Source: JBEIFW01 sp044370695 (GTDB lineage: Bacteria; Actinomycetota; Acidimicrobiia; Acidimicrobiales; Ilumatobacteraceae). Taken from it: DNA of 48,855 bases. The translations under genes and the position numbers were made by a program. This document shows positions 30,182 through 38,391 of this stretch, one piece after another (the stretch's first letter is position 1; the number at the start of each line of letters is the position of its first letter). The notes below the pieces were generated by a model that did no database searches, was not told where the DNA came from, and saw only the letters and a program-made list of their open reading frames with translations. Where the stretch lies: the NCBI GenBank assembly GCA_044370695.1, contig JBILVB010000006.1:1-48855 (forward strand). The letters run 5' to 3'.

Positions 30182-31536
30182 CAGCGGTCCACCTCGCCGA
30201 GCACCGGGTCGACCGAGGAGATCACGGCGACGGCGTCGGCGACGAGACCGCCGCGCATCATGTGGGGGAGGCACTGGATGTTCACGAAGCTTGGGGCCCT
30301 GATGTGGATCCGGTACGGGTTCGCCGTGCCGTCGGAGACGATGTAGCAGCCGATCTCGCCACGCGGGCTCTCGATGCCCACGTAGACCTCGCCCTCGGGG
30401 ACCTTGAATCCCTCGGTGAAGATCTTGAAGTGGTGGATCAAGGCTTCCATCGACTCGTCGATGCGGGCCCGGGGCGGAGGCGTGACCTTCTTGTCCTGGA
30501 TCCGGTAATCGCCCGCCGGCATGCGGTCGAGGATCTGTCGCACGATCCGCATCGATTCGCGGATCTCGTTGAGCCGGATGGCGTAGCGATCGAACGCATC
30601 GCCGTAGGTGCCGACGATCACGTCGAACTCGACCTCGTCGTAGCGCAGGTAGGGCAGTGCGCGTCGCAGATCCCAGGCCACGCCGGTCGAGCGCAGGATC
30701 GGACCGGTCGCGCCGAGCGCCGTCGCTTCGGTGGCCGTGATCACGCCGACGCCCTGGAGCCGCTCGCGCCAGATGGGCTGCTCGGTCATGAGGATGTCGT
30801 ATTCCTCGAGGCGCGGCGGGATGACCTCGAGGAGTTCGAGCACATCGTCACGCCAGCCGGCCGGGAGGTCCGCGGCGAGTCCGCCGGGTCGGATGAAGTT
30901 GTGGTTCATCCGCAGGCCAGTCACCTTCTGGAAGAACCGCAGCACCTGCTCGCGCTCCCGCCAGCCGTAGATCATCATCGACACCGCACCCATGTCCATG
31001 CCGTTGGTGGCCATGAACAACAGGTGGCTCGACATGCGGTTGAGCTCCGACAGGAGCATGCGCATCCAGACCGCGCGCTCGGGGATGTCGCCGTCGATGC
31101 CGAGCAGCTTCTCCACCGCGAGCGAGAACACCAGCTCGTTGTTGAGCGGGCTCAGGTAGTCCATCCGGGTGACGTTCGTGCCGCCCTGGAGATACGTCAG
31201 CGCCTCGCCGGTCTTCTCCATCCCCGTGTGCAGGTACCCGATGATCGGCTTGCAGCGCAGGACCGTCTCGCCCTGGAGCTCGAGCATCAGCCGCAACACC
31301 CCATGGGTGCTGGGGTGCTGCGGCCCCATGTTGATGATCATGGTCTGGTCTTCCGATGGGTCGACGACGGCCTGCTCCTCGGCCAGCTTGGCCGCCTCGG
31401 CCTCGGACAACCGGAGTACCGCCCCGACCTCGCGGAGCAGTTCGCGCGCCGTCTGCTCGTGGCGAGGTTTGAGCTCCTGCGCGCCCTCGTCGGTGAGTCG
31501 GGTCGGCGGTCGTAGCGTCGAGGTCATCTCCGTCAC
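30181..31536 (-). CDS. nuoD: NADH-quinone oxidoreductase subunit D
   Basis: A 451-residue 49-kDa-type subunit that forms the quinone-reduction site with NuoB. The conserved GPQHPSTHGVLRLMLELQGE is at about residues 68-87 and the C-terminal DPVLGEVDR end is typical. NuoC and NuoD are separate here, not fused as in E. coli. I chose GTG 31536, which makes a GTGA overlap with nuoC and has GAGGGA upstream; ATG 31527 is an alternative but lies too close to a Shine-Dalgarno-like stretch. The first about 60 residues form an extra, charged helical N-terminus. Confidence 0.95.
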   Translation of the reverse strand: MTEMTSTLRPPTRLTDEGAQELKPRHEQTARELLREVGAVLRLSEAEAAKLAEEQAVVDPSEDQTMIINMGPQHPSTHGVLRLMLELQGETVLRCKPIIGYLHTGMEKTGEALTYLQGGTNVTRMDYLSPLNNELVFSLAVEKLLGIDGDIPERAVWMRMLLSELNRMSSHLLFMATNGMDMGAVSMMIYGWREREQVLRFFQKVTGLRMNHNFIRPGGLAADLPAGWRDDVLELLEVIPPRLEEYDILMTEQPIWRERLQGVGVITATEATALGATGPILRSTGVAWDLRRALPYLRYDEVEFDVIVGTYGDAFDRYAIRLNEIRESMRIVRQILDRMPAGDYRIQDKKVTPPPRARIDESMEALIHHFKIFTEGFKVPEGEVYVGIESPRGEIGCYIVSDGTANPYRIHIRAPSFVNIQCLPHMMRGGLVADAVAVISSVDPVLGEVDR

Positions 31537-32063
31537 CGTCCCTCGGGGGCGCCCTTGAATTGCACCGGGATCCGCCCGATGTCGTAGTCCTTGCGCAGCG
31601 GATGACCCACCCAGTCCTCGGGCATGAGGATGCGCGACGGGTCGGGATGGTTGCGGAAGGTGATGCCGAAGAGGTCGAACACCTCTCGCTCCATCGCCTC
31701 GGTCCCGGGCCAGAGATCGAACGCAGAGGGCAAGGACGGGTCCGACGCCGGCACCTGGACCCGGACCCGGAGGCGGCGGGCGCCCAGCACGTCGAGCAGG
31801 TTGAGGACGACCTCGAACCGCTCTGCGTCCAACCCTGCGGGCAAGGGACGAGGAGCGATCGCGGTCAGGTAATCCGTCGCCGTGAGATCGGCACACAGGT
31901 GGTAACCGTCGGCGAGGAGGAGTTTCATCACGGCGAGGTACCGGTCGCGGGGCACGTGCACGACCCGTTGGCCCCGAGATTCCGTGACCGGACAGCCGTG
32001 GAGCACCTCTGGCTCGGGCGTGTCCGCAGCGCCGTCGACGGCTGCGGCGGATTGGTCGGCCAT
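31533..32063 (-). CDS. nuoC: NADH-quinone oxidoreductase subunit C
   Basis: A 176-residue 30-kDa-type peripheral subunit. EREVFDLFGITFRNHPDPSRILMPEDWVGHPLRKDY (about residues 125-160) is the family signature. The ATG at 32063 starts 5 bp after nuoB. The N-terminal 25 residues are variable. The subunit has no cofactor and stabilises the quinone module. Confidence 0.95.
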   Translation of the reverse strand: MADQSAAAVDGAADTPEPEVLHGCPVTESRGQRVVHVPRDRYLAVMKLLLADGYHLCADLTATDYLTAIAPRPLPAGLDAERFEVVLNLLDVLGARRLRVRVQVPASDPSLPSAFDLWPGTEAMEREVFDLFGITFRNHPDPSRILMPEDWVGHPLRKDYDIGRIPVQFKGAPEGR

Positions 32064-32068
32064 CGCGC

Positions 32069-32653
32069 TCAGCGCCTCGCGGCAGCGAGTGTTACCGGGC
32101 TGCCCGTCGAGGGCTGCTCAGCGACGTGCACGTGGGCGCCGGCGCCCGTCGCCGTCCGCCGGCGGAGGATCTCACCCGACTCGATCGTCCGGTGCAGGGT
32201 GGTGATGGCGTGGATGAGGGTCTCCGGGGTGGGGGGGCAACCGGGGGCGTAGACATCGACCGGCACGATCTGGTCCACACCTTGGACGATGGCGTAGTTG
32301 TTGAACATCCCGCCGGTGGAGGCACACACCCCCATCGAGATGACCCACTTGGGCTCCATCATCTGGTCGTAGACCTGCCGCAGGACGGGTGCCATCTTCT
32401 GGCTCACCCGCCCGGCGACGATCATCACGTCCGCTTGGCGGGGAGAGGCTCGGAAGACCTCCATGCCGAACCGGGACAGGTCGTAATGAGCCGCGCCGGT
32501 CGCCATCATCTCGATGGCACAGCAAGCCAGACCGAACGATGCCGGCCAGGACGAGCGGGCCCGAGCCCAGTTGACCAGGTCCTCGATCCGGCCGGTGATG
32601 ACGTTGTGTTCGAGGCCGCCGAGCCCCTCGGTCAGGACGTCTTTGAGGCCCAT
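32069..32653 (-). CDS. nuoB: NADH-quinone oxidoreductase subunit B
   Basis: A 194-residue subunit carrying the terminal [4Fe-4S] cluster N2. The unusual adjacent cysteines of its site are seen at C44-C45 (LACCAIEMM), with the remaining ligands in VCASTGG and APGCPP. ATG 32653 shares one base with the nuoA stop and begins at MGLKDVLTEG. The C-terminal tail after the conserved TIESGEILRR is short and variable. Confidence 0.96.
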   Translation of the reverse strand: MGLKDVLTEGLGGLEHNVITGRIEDLVNWARARSSWPASFGLACCAIEMMATGAAHYDLSRFGMEVFRASPRQADVMIVAGRVSQKMAPVLRQVYDQMMEPKWVISMGVCASTGGMFNNYAIVQGVDQIVPVDVYAPGCPPTPETLIHAITTLHRTIESGEILRRRTATGAGAHVHVAEQPSTGSPVTLAAARR

Positions 32654-33114
32654 CAGGCGGCCACCTCCTGCTCGGGCCGACCTTCCACACCGACGCGCCG
32701 GATCGTGGTCGCCGAGGTGCGCGCCGGTAGCGCCGTACCGAGTCGACGGGCCCGCTGGAGCGGACCCCACTCGAGAGCACCCCGTGCGACGACGTAGACG
32801 AACGCCGCGAAGAAGATCACCGAGAACACGACGAGTTCCCAGAAGGCGTAGGCCCCCAGCTCGGAACGGCTCACGGCATAGGGGTAGAGGAAGATGATCT
32901 CGATGTCGAACATGATGAACAACATCGCCACCAGGTAGAAGCTCACCGGGAATCGTTCCGGCGGCTCCTTGCTCGGGATGATCCCGCACTCGTACGGGGC
33001 CACTTTCGCCGATGTCGGACGCTTCGGGTTCAGCAGGCTCGACGCCACGAACGAGACGGCGGCGAACAACGCCGCCAGGACCAGGAGAGCGACGATCGGG
33101 AGGTACTGGCCCAT
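32653..33114 (-). CDS. nuoA: NADH-quinone oxidoreductase subunit A
   Basis: A 153-residue, three-helix complex I subunit. YECGIIPSK and ERFPVSFYLVAMLFIMFDIEIIFLYPYA are the conserved loop and helix-2 sequences; the loop cysteine lies at the quinone site. An Arg-rich C-terminal tail of about 40 residues is longer than in E. coli. GAGGAGG is 5-6 bp upstream of the ATG. It starts 10 bp after the preceding membrane-protein gene. Confidence 0.96.
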   Translation of the reverse strand: MGQYLPIVALLVLAALFAAVSFVASSLLNPKRPTSAKVAPYECGIIPSKEPPERFPVSFYLVAMLFIMFDIEIIFLYPYAVSRSELGAYAFWELVVFSVIFFAAFVYVVARGALEWGPLQRARRLGTALPARTSATTIRRVGVEGRPEQEVAA

Positions 33115-33124
33115 CGGGGCCTCC

Positions 33125-33922
33125 TCAGGCCTTCGCGACGGCGAGACCGGCCGATCGGTTCGCAGCGACCAACCGGTCTCGGCGGTGCAACATCACACAG
33201 GTGGCTCCGAAGACCAGACCGGAGAAGATCGTGATCAGGGCTGCGGGCACTCGTTCGTTGCCGAGATCACGGATCATCAACACGAAGCGCGGCGGCTGAG
33301 TCGAGTCGGCCACGGGTCGCGGCGGCGCCTTGCCCGGTTCGGTCGCCTGCTTCAGCAGCGGCTGGACCTGCACGAGGGAGTACCGGGCTTCCCGCTTGAA
33401 CGCAAGGAAATCGAGCTCTTCACGCCCGAACAGCATCGGCCACCGCTTGCCACCGGTCTCGAACACCGCCACCGGCTCGTAATCGCCTGCTTTGTAGTAC
33501 TTCGCCTTGTTGATGAGGATCTCGTCGGCGGAGGACACGGCCTGGCCGCGGCGGGGGTCGTCCTCGGCCAGCTTGCGCCAGCCCGGGGCGTCGACGGTGG
33601 TTCCCGACACGGAGATCCCGCCGACGACGTCGGCGTATTTCGCCTGGTCGAACTCGACGATGATCTCCTCGGGCTTCCACGAGGCGTCCGCGCCCTTGAG
33701 GCCGATGCCGTACGCCCACCAGATGATCCCCATCAGGAACATCCAACCGAACAGACCGGCCAGCGACACCAGGAACCCGAGGCGGGAGCCCAGATTCGTA
33801 CCGAGCAAGAGGTAGACGCTCCCCATCAGTACGACGATGCCGATGACGACGGTGCTGATCCCCCGGATCTCGGGTTGCCAGCTGAAGGCGAGCAGGCTCG
33901 CAAGGGTGTGCATTGCGGTCAC
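33125..33922 (-). CDS. Unrecognised membrane protein at the complex III / complex I junction
   Basis: A 265-residue protein I cannot assign to a family. Three hydrophobic segments are visible: about residues 22-41, 48-74 and 226-245. Between the second and third lies a hydrophilic domain of about 150 residues that by topology would be extracytoplasmic; it is rich in charged residues and contains KYYKAGDYEPVAVFETGGKRWP. No cofactor motif is visible. GTG 33922 makes a 4-bp GTGA overlap with the stop of the di-heme cytochrome c gene; ATG 33913 is an alternative. Its place between the Rieske/cytochrome genes and nuoA suggests an accessory or linker subunit of one complex, which is inference. Confidence 0.75.
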   Translation of the reverse strand: MTAMHTLASLLAFSWQPEIRGISTVVIGIVVLMGSVYLLLGTNLGSRLGFLVSLAGLFGWMFLMGIIWWAYGIGLKGADASWKPEEIIVEFDQAKYADVVGGISVSGTTVDAPGWRKLAEDDPRRGQAVSSADEILINKAKYYKAGDYEPVAVFETGGKRWPMLFGREELDFLAFKREARYSLVQVQPLLKQATEPGKAPPRPVADSTQPPRFVLMIRDLGNERVPAALITIFSGLVFGATCVMLHRRDRLVAANRSAGLAVAKA

Positions 33923-34989
33923 AGGCTCCGGATGTACTTCACGACTTCACTGATCTGCGCGTCGGTGTAGATGCCACAGAACCCTGGCATCTTCCCGGAG
34001 CCCTGGCCCTGCTGGCCGTACTTCTTGCCGTACTCCGACCCCCGGCAGATGAAGTCCTCGTTGTCCTTCACCGCAGGGAACTGGCGCACCTCGGAGCCAC
34101 CGGTGAGGTTCGGGCCGATCGCCCCGCCGCCGGCCGAGACACCTGGTGTCCCGTAGGACCACCCGCCGGTGTGGCACCGAGCGCAGCTGTACGCACCGGA
34201 TCCCGCGGCGAGGTTGAAGAGCAACTCGCCGTCGGACTTCCCGGGATTCGCCGTCCGTGCTTCCTCCAGGGCCTTGCCCACGAGTTCCTGCTGGTCCTTC
34301 GCGTTCAGCTTCCCGTCGGATCCCTGGCACAGCGGCTTGTCCTTCGTGCACCCCTCCTGCGGGAGCTGGATCGACTCGAGGTAGGAGATGAGCGTGTCGA
34401 TCTGCTGGTCGTTCATCGGCCCGCCACCGGCGAGGCCCCACGGCGACATCGGTGAGAACGGCCGGCCGTAGACGAGAATGAAGCGCACTTCGTCCTTGGA
34501 GAACTTGTACAAGACGGTGTTGAGCGCAGGGGCACTCCAGTTGACCGACTTGAGCTCGCCCGTGTTGGGGTCGGTGACGCTCGCCGGCGCTTGGCCACCG
34601 ATCGCCTTCATCCCGCCGTGGCAGCCGGCGCAGTTGAAGCCGCCGTCCGCCGTCGAAGCGAACAGCTTGCTCCCCCACGACACGTACTGCTTCTCCCAGG
34701 CTGCGATCGCGCCGGTCTGGCGGCCCGGCTCGAAGATCCAGTAGGCGGGTAGCCCGATGGCCACGATGGCAAGGAGCAGGACGCCGAGGAGCTGGAGCCG
34801 CTCGACCCGCATCCCTTCGAGCTTCTCGTCGTCGTAGAACGGCTTCCGGTTCGCCGCCAGTTCGATCTCCGAGCCCAGTTCGGGCCGGGACTCTCGATTG
34901 TTGACGAACAGGTACCAGACCCAGCCGATGACGAGCAGGATCCCGATCGCGCCGGCGATCGCTGCGTTGGTCGTGCCGACGGCGAGCAT
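33919..34989 (-). CDS. Membrane-anchored di-heme cytochrome c of the bc complex
   Basis: A 356-residue c-type cytochrome with two N-terminal membrane helices (about residues 8-29 and 65-87) and two haem-binding sites, CAGCH at 120-124 and CARCH at 269-273. Likely axial methionines are M182 (SPMSPWG) and M334 (GKMPGF). Four more cysteines (C214, C221, C315, C338) could form disulfides outside the membrane. It fills the role of QcrC, passing electrons from the Rieske protein toward a terminal oxidase. Two haem domains are usual for actinobacterial complex III, but the two-helix N-terminal anchor differs from the C-terminal anchor of typical QcrC. ATG 34989 shares a base with the Rieske stop. 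Confidence 0.88.
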   Translation of the reverse strand: MLAVGTTNAAIAGAIGILLVIGWVWYLFVNNRESRPELGSEIELAANRKPFYDDEKLEGMRVERLQLLGVLLLAIVAIGLPAYWIFEPGRQTGAIAAWEKQYVSWGSKLFASTADGGFNCAGCHGGMKAIGGQAPASVTDPNTGELKSVNWSAPALNTVLYKFSKDEVRFILVYGRPFSPMSPWGLAGGGPMNDQQIDTLISYLESIQLPQEGCTKDKPLCQGSDGKLNAKDQQELVGKALEEARTANPGKSDGELLFNLAAGSGAYSCARCHTGGWSYGTPGVSAGGGAIGPNLTGGSEVRQFPAVKDNEDFICRGSEYGKKYGQQGQGSGKMPGFCGIYTDAQISEVVKYIRSL

Positions 34990-35849
34990 CAGTGGCCACC
35001 TCCACCGGCGCCGATGCAGTGGGGTCCCTCGGCCTCTTGGCCGGTCGTATTCGCGCCGATCGGCGGCCCGGCGACGACGACGCCGGTGTCGACGACGACC
35101 GTTCCGCCCTGCACGGTGATGCCGAAGCGGTCCATCCCGCGGGGCGCCGGCCCACCCTTCTTCTCACCGACACGGTTGTACTGCGAGCCGTGGCACGGGC
35201 ATTCGAACCACTGCGACGAGGCACACTCCGGCACGCGGCACCCGAGGTGCGGGCACTTCTGGTAAAGGGCGACGAACCCTTCCTTCATGCCGGTGAGCAC
35301 CGCTCCCGAATACACCTTCTCCGCCTTTGCGATGCCTTCCTTCGGGAATGCAGTGACCCAGGAACGCGCCTCGGGGAGGTAGAAGAAGTTCTTGTTGGCT
35401 GCGATCGCCGCCTTCAGGTCCTCGACCTTGCCGGCCGCGACCTTCCCGCCGAAACCACCGGACACCTTGGGCCAGAGGAAGGCGACGACGGCCAGGCCGA
35501 AACCGCCGAGTCCGACGCTCATCAGCGTGGTCATCGTGCGGTTGAAGAACTGGCGGCGGCTGACGCCGACCACCTCGGGGTCCGGCGGGACGTAGACGGC
35601 CGTCGCCGTCGAGGCGCGGACCAGATCGGTGGACGAGGCGGCCGGCACGGGTGCCGTGGCCGCCGTCTCGTATGCCCGCCCGGAGAGCGGGCCGTCGTCG
35701 CCTCTCGAGGCGTCCTTCCGGACGGTCTCACGCGACAGGGCGCCGGCACCGCGACGGGCGTCGCTGCGTCGCCTGCTGGTGACGAACCCCAGCAGGCCGA
35801 GCACGACGACCACCGCGATGGCGATGGCGAGCACGGCGGAAGCATTCAC
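34989..35849 (-). CDS. qcrA: Rieske [2Fe-2S] protein of the cytochrome bc complex
   Basis: A 286-residue Rieske protein. The cluster ligands are C199 and H201 in CPHLGC and C217 and H220 in CPCHG; C204 and C219 form the usual disulfide. There are two hydrophobic segments: residues 4-23, and about 107-127, the latter preceded by SRRQFF (97-102), a twin-arginine motif, so the folded cluster domain is probably exported by Tat. Typical actinobacterial QcrA has three helices; this one has two. A Gly/His-rich tail ends the chain. GTG 35849 has GAGGTGAT upstream and follows the cytochrome b C-half by 12 bp. Confidence 0.92.
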   Translation of the reverse strand: MNASAVLAIAIAVVVVLGLLGFVTSRRRSDARRGAGALSRETVRKDASRGDDGPLSGRAYETAATAPVPAASSTDLVRASTATAVYVPPDPEVVGVSRRQFFNRTMTTLMSVGLGGFGLAVVAFLWPKVSGGFGGKVAAGKVEDLKAAIAANKNFFYLPEARSWVTAFPKEGIAKAEKVYSGAVLTGMKEGFVALYQKCPHLGCRVPECASSQWFECPCHGSQYNRVGEKKGGPAPRGMDRFGITVQGGTVVVDTGVVVAGPPIGANTTGQEAEGPHCIGAGGGGH

Positions 35850-35861
35850 TGCAGCATCACC

Positions 35862-36629
35862 TCACAGCTCGAAGAACAGGCCGTCGGACCAAGGGAACAC
35901 GAAGTTGAAGCCGGGCCCACGGAAGAACGACCCGATCATCACCAACACCGCCCAGAACATCATGTGGATCGTCATCAGCGAGATGGCGAACTTCCGATCC
36001 TCCGGCTTGTTGGAGGGGTTCCGGTCCATGTACGGGGCGAGCATCAGGATGAACAGGCCCATCCCGGGGATGGTCACACCGGCCACCATCGGGTGGAACA
36101 TCGTCAGCAGTTCCTGGAGACCGAGGAAGTACCAGGGTGCCTTGGACGGGTTCGGGGTCTCGTTCACGTTCGCCAGACGCAACAGCGGGGCGTTGACGAA
36201 GATCGAGAACACGAACGTGAACGCCGTGCAGAGCAGGGCCGCCACGAATTCCGGCAGGAGCAGGTGCGGCCAGGTGTGCACCTTGTCGACCGGCGTGGCC
36301 TTGACGTCCTGGATCGAGCCGGACTTCACGACGGTCAACAACCGGTGGGTGTGGCCGTCGGGCCCGGCCCCGATCGGGACCCCGGCCGCCGGTGCTGCGG
36401 TGGCCAACGCCCCGGGACGCTCGGCCACGGCGACGGCGCCGGCAGCGGCGGCCGCCGGTGCACCCTCGGCACGGGCCTTGGCCGACTTCGAGCGCTCGAG
36501 CAGGTGTGCAGGAATGCGCGGATCGCTCGCTTCGGCCGCAGCCGGCGCCGCGTCGGCCGCTTTCGACTCCTCGGCTTTTTGGCGCGCCGCCTCGGCGCGC
36601 TTGCGGAGGTGTTCGGGAATCTCGGTCAT
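35862..36629 (-). CDS. Cytochrome b C-terminal half (subunit IV-like)
   Basis: A 255-residue protein whose residues about 115-255 match subunit IV (PetD) or the C-terminal half of cytochrome b, with three helices at about 126-147, 183-199 and 214-235. The Qo-site motif reads APWY (164-167) followed by FLGLQELL, so the usual catalytic glutamate of PEWY is a proline. The first about 110 residues are a hydrophilic Ala-rich extension that contains two copies of an IPxHLxxR motif (EIPEHLRKR at 3-11 and RIPAHLLERS at 38-47). ATG 36629 gives a protein starting MTEIPEHL, matching the start of the cytochrome c at 38688. The gene is 28 bp after the N-half. Confidence 0.9.
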   Translation of the reverse strand: MTEIPEHLRKRAEAARQKAEESKAADAAPAAAEASDPRIPAHLLERSKSAKARAEGAPAAAAAGAVAVAERPGALATAAPAAGVPIGAGPDGHTHRLLTVVKSGSIQDVKATPVDKVHTWPHLLLPEFVAALLCTAFTFVFSIFVNAPLLRLANVNETPNPSKAPWYFLGLQELLTMFHPMVAGVTIPGMGLFILMLAPYMDRNPSNKPEDRKFAISLMTIHMMFWAVLVMIGSFFRGPGFNFVFPWSDGLFFEL

Positions 36630-36657
36630 CGCTCCTGGTCTCCCTTCGCTCTCGCGC

Positions 36658-37443
36658 TCACAACGGCCCGGAGATGCCGCCGTCCTTGCGCACCCGCCAG
36701 AAATGGATCGCCATGAAGATGACGATCACGAACGGGAGCATCAGGACGTGAAGTACGTACCACCGCAACAGCGTCTCGGCGCCGATCTCCTTACCTCCGA
36801 GGAGGACGAATCGCACCTGGTCGCCGAACACCGGGGTGTAACCCATCATGTTCGTTCCGACGGCGACGGCCCACAGCGCCAGCTGGTCCCACGGCAGGAG
36901 GTAGCCGGTGAACGACAGCAGGAGCGTCAGCGTCAGCAGGATGACGCCGATCACCCAGTTGAACTCCCGGGGCGGCTTGTAGGCGCCGTGGTAGAAGACG
37001 CGTGCCATGTGGAGGAACACCGACAGCACCATGAGGTGCGCAGCCCATCGGTGCATGTTCCGGACCAGATAGCCGAACGTGACCGAGGTCTGCAGGGACT
37101 GGATGTCCGCCCACGCCTGCGTGGCGGTCGGCCGGTAGAAGAACATGAGGAAGATCCCCGTCACCGTCAGCAGGATGAAGAGGAAGAACGACAGCCCGCC
37201 CAGGCACAGCGTGTAGCTGACCTTGACCGCATGTCGCTTCACCTTCACCGGATGCAGGTGGTAAAGGACCGAGTTCATGATCACGTACGACCGGTTCCGG
37301 GGGCTGTCGGAGTAGCCCTTCCGGAAGATCGAGCCGGGCCGGAAGATGGAGTTCCAGGCTTGGGATCCCTGGACCGTCCCGGTCAGTTTGGTCACCCGCT
37401 CCTTGGCCGTGAGGCGGGGCTTGTCGTCGATGGTCTTTGCCAT
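36658..37443 (-). CDS. Cytochrome b N-terminal half, b6-like
   Basis: A 261-residue, four-helix cytochrome b. Haem ligands are H131 and H145 in helix B and H232 and H247 in helix D. The helix D pair is separated by 14 residues, as in cytochrome b6, not 13 as in mitochondrial cytochrome b. C80 lies in LCLGG and aligns without gaps through GxxLMFFYRPT with Cys35 of chloroplast b6, the residue that covalently binds haem c_i. The chain ends ISGPL as b6 does. It lacks the fused C-terminal half found in most actinobacterial QcrB. An extra about 45-residue N-terminus precedes the conserved region. It forms the membrane core of a menaquinol-oxidising complex III. Confidence 0.93.
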   Translation of the reverse strand: MAKTIDDKPRLTAKERVTKLTGTVQGSQAWNSIFRPGSIFRKGYSDSPRNRSYVIMNSVLYHLHPVKVKRHAVKVSYTLCLGGLSFFLFILLTVTGIFLMFFYRPTATQAWADIQSLQTSVTFGYLVRNMHRWAAHLMVLSVFLHMARVFYHGAYKPPREFNWVIGVILLTLTLLLSFTGYLLPWDQLALWAVAVGTNMMGYTPVFGDQVRFVLLGGKEIGAETLLRWYVLHVLMLPFVIVIFMAIHFWRVRKDGGISGPL

Positions 37444-37465
37444 GGTGCGCTCGCGTCTCCTGGTC

Positions 37466-37879
37466 CTAGAACCGCATGCCGTAGGCGTAGCCGTGGTTGT
37501 TGGTCCGCACGTGGCTGTCGCCCCCGGCGGCCGGGGCGCCGGCCTTGCCGAGGATGATCACGCCGGTCGGGCAGCGGTCCACGCACAGCGCGCACCGCGT
37601 GCACACGTCGTCGTCGATGAGGAAGATCACATGGTCGCTGGGATCACGTCCGGGCAGCTCGGTGTTGACGCTCTCGGAGATCGCCGAGGGGGTCACCATG
37701 TGGATGCACTTCCAGGGACAGATGTCCACGCAGCCCTCGCACATGATGCACTCGGACTGATCGATGTGGATGAACTGTTTGGGCTTGACGGCCTTCGCCA
37801 GGTAGTCGGCGTCGACCTCCACCAGTTGGTACTGGTCGGACCACTCCGGCATGGGGGGATTGGCGTCGGTCTTGGCCAC
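37466..37879 (-). CDS. Two-cluster [4Fe-4S] ferredoxin in the bc operon
   Basis: A 137-residue ferredoxin-type protein with two CxxCxxCxxxC motifs: C44, C47, C50, C54 and C93, C96, C99, C103. C58 is an additional cysteine. A 30-residue loop between the motifs and a His/Gly-rich tail ending NNHGYAYGMRF distinguish it from small soluble ferredoxins. It has no signal peptide, so it should sit on the cytoplasmic side. The GTG start at 37879 follows the three-helix membrane protein gene by 3 bp and the cytochrome b gene is 22 bp downstream. It is probably an accessory electron-transfer subunit of the complex; a ferredoxin is not a standard part of complex III. Confidence 0.88.
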   Translation of the reverse strand: MAKTDANPPMPEWSDQYQLVEVDADYLAKAVKPKQFIHIDQSECIMCEGCVDICPWKCIHMVTPSAISESVNTELPGRDPSDHVIFLIDDDVCTRCALCVDRCPTGVIILGKAGAPAAGGDSHVRTNNHGYAYGMRF

Positions 37880-37882
37880 GGC

Positions 37883-38359
37883 TCAACCCTTCCGGACCAG
37901 GGGCCGACCGTACGTGGACGTCGCGATCTCGGTGGAGGGCTTCGCCTTGCCCCGCTTCTGCCACCACGCCCACATCCAGATCTGCAGGCCGAGGAAGATC
38001 ACGTGAATCACGACGGCGATCACGTCGCGAACTTCCTGGTAGGAAATCGTGAAGGGGAACTTTCCGCCGAACGCCTGCGGCTTGAGGATGTCCCACGGGC
38101 CGAACAGCACGGCGTCCTTGCGCCAGCGCAGGTTGTTGTCGGCGTGGTTCAGCCACTGGTGGGGAACGACGCCGTAGGCCATGAAGAACACCATGAAGAT
38201 GTAGGCGGCGGCGAACATCGCCTCGCCCCACGAGAGCGGCTTGCCCGGCGGGCGCCGCTTGGCGATCGGCACGATCGCCACGGTCAGCACCACGGTGATG
38301 ATGATCGAGAAGATGAGCTCGGTGTTGAGCGGCACCTTCAGCAGGTCGAGCAGAGACAT
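37883..38359 (-). CDS. Unrecognised three-helix membrane protein heading the bc operon
   Basis: A 158-residue protein with three hydrophobic helices at about residues 14-33, 45-66 and 111-133, a central loop containing VVPHQWLNHADNNLRWRKD and a basic C-terminus. I do not recognise the family. I chose ATG 38359 (MSLLDLLKVP) because GGAAGGTGG lies about 10 bp upstream and the first helix follows soon after. An in-frame start at 38458 would add a polar 33-residue N-terminus, but that stretch coincides with a palindrome and a candidate promoter. As first gene of the operon, 3 bp before the ferredoxin, it may be the membrane partner that docks the ferredoxin on the bc complex; this is inference. 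Confidence 0.75.
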   Translation of the reverse strand: MSLLDLLKVPLNTELIFSIIITVVLTVAIVPIAKRRPPGKPLSWGEAMFAAAYIFMVFFMAYGVVPHQWLNHADNNLRWRKDAVLFGPWDILKPQAFGGKFPFTISYQEVRDVIAVVIHVIFLGLQIWMWAWWQKRGKAKPSTEIATSTYGRPLVRKG

Positions 38360-38391
38360 CTCGCCTGGTCCACCTTCCTCGTGAAACTGCT

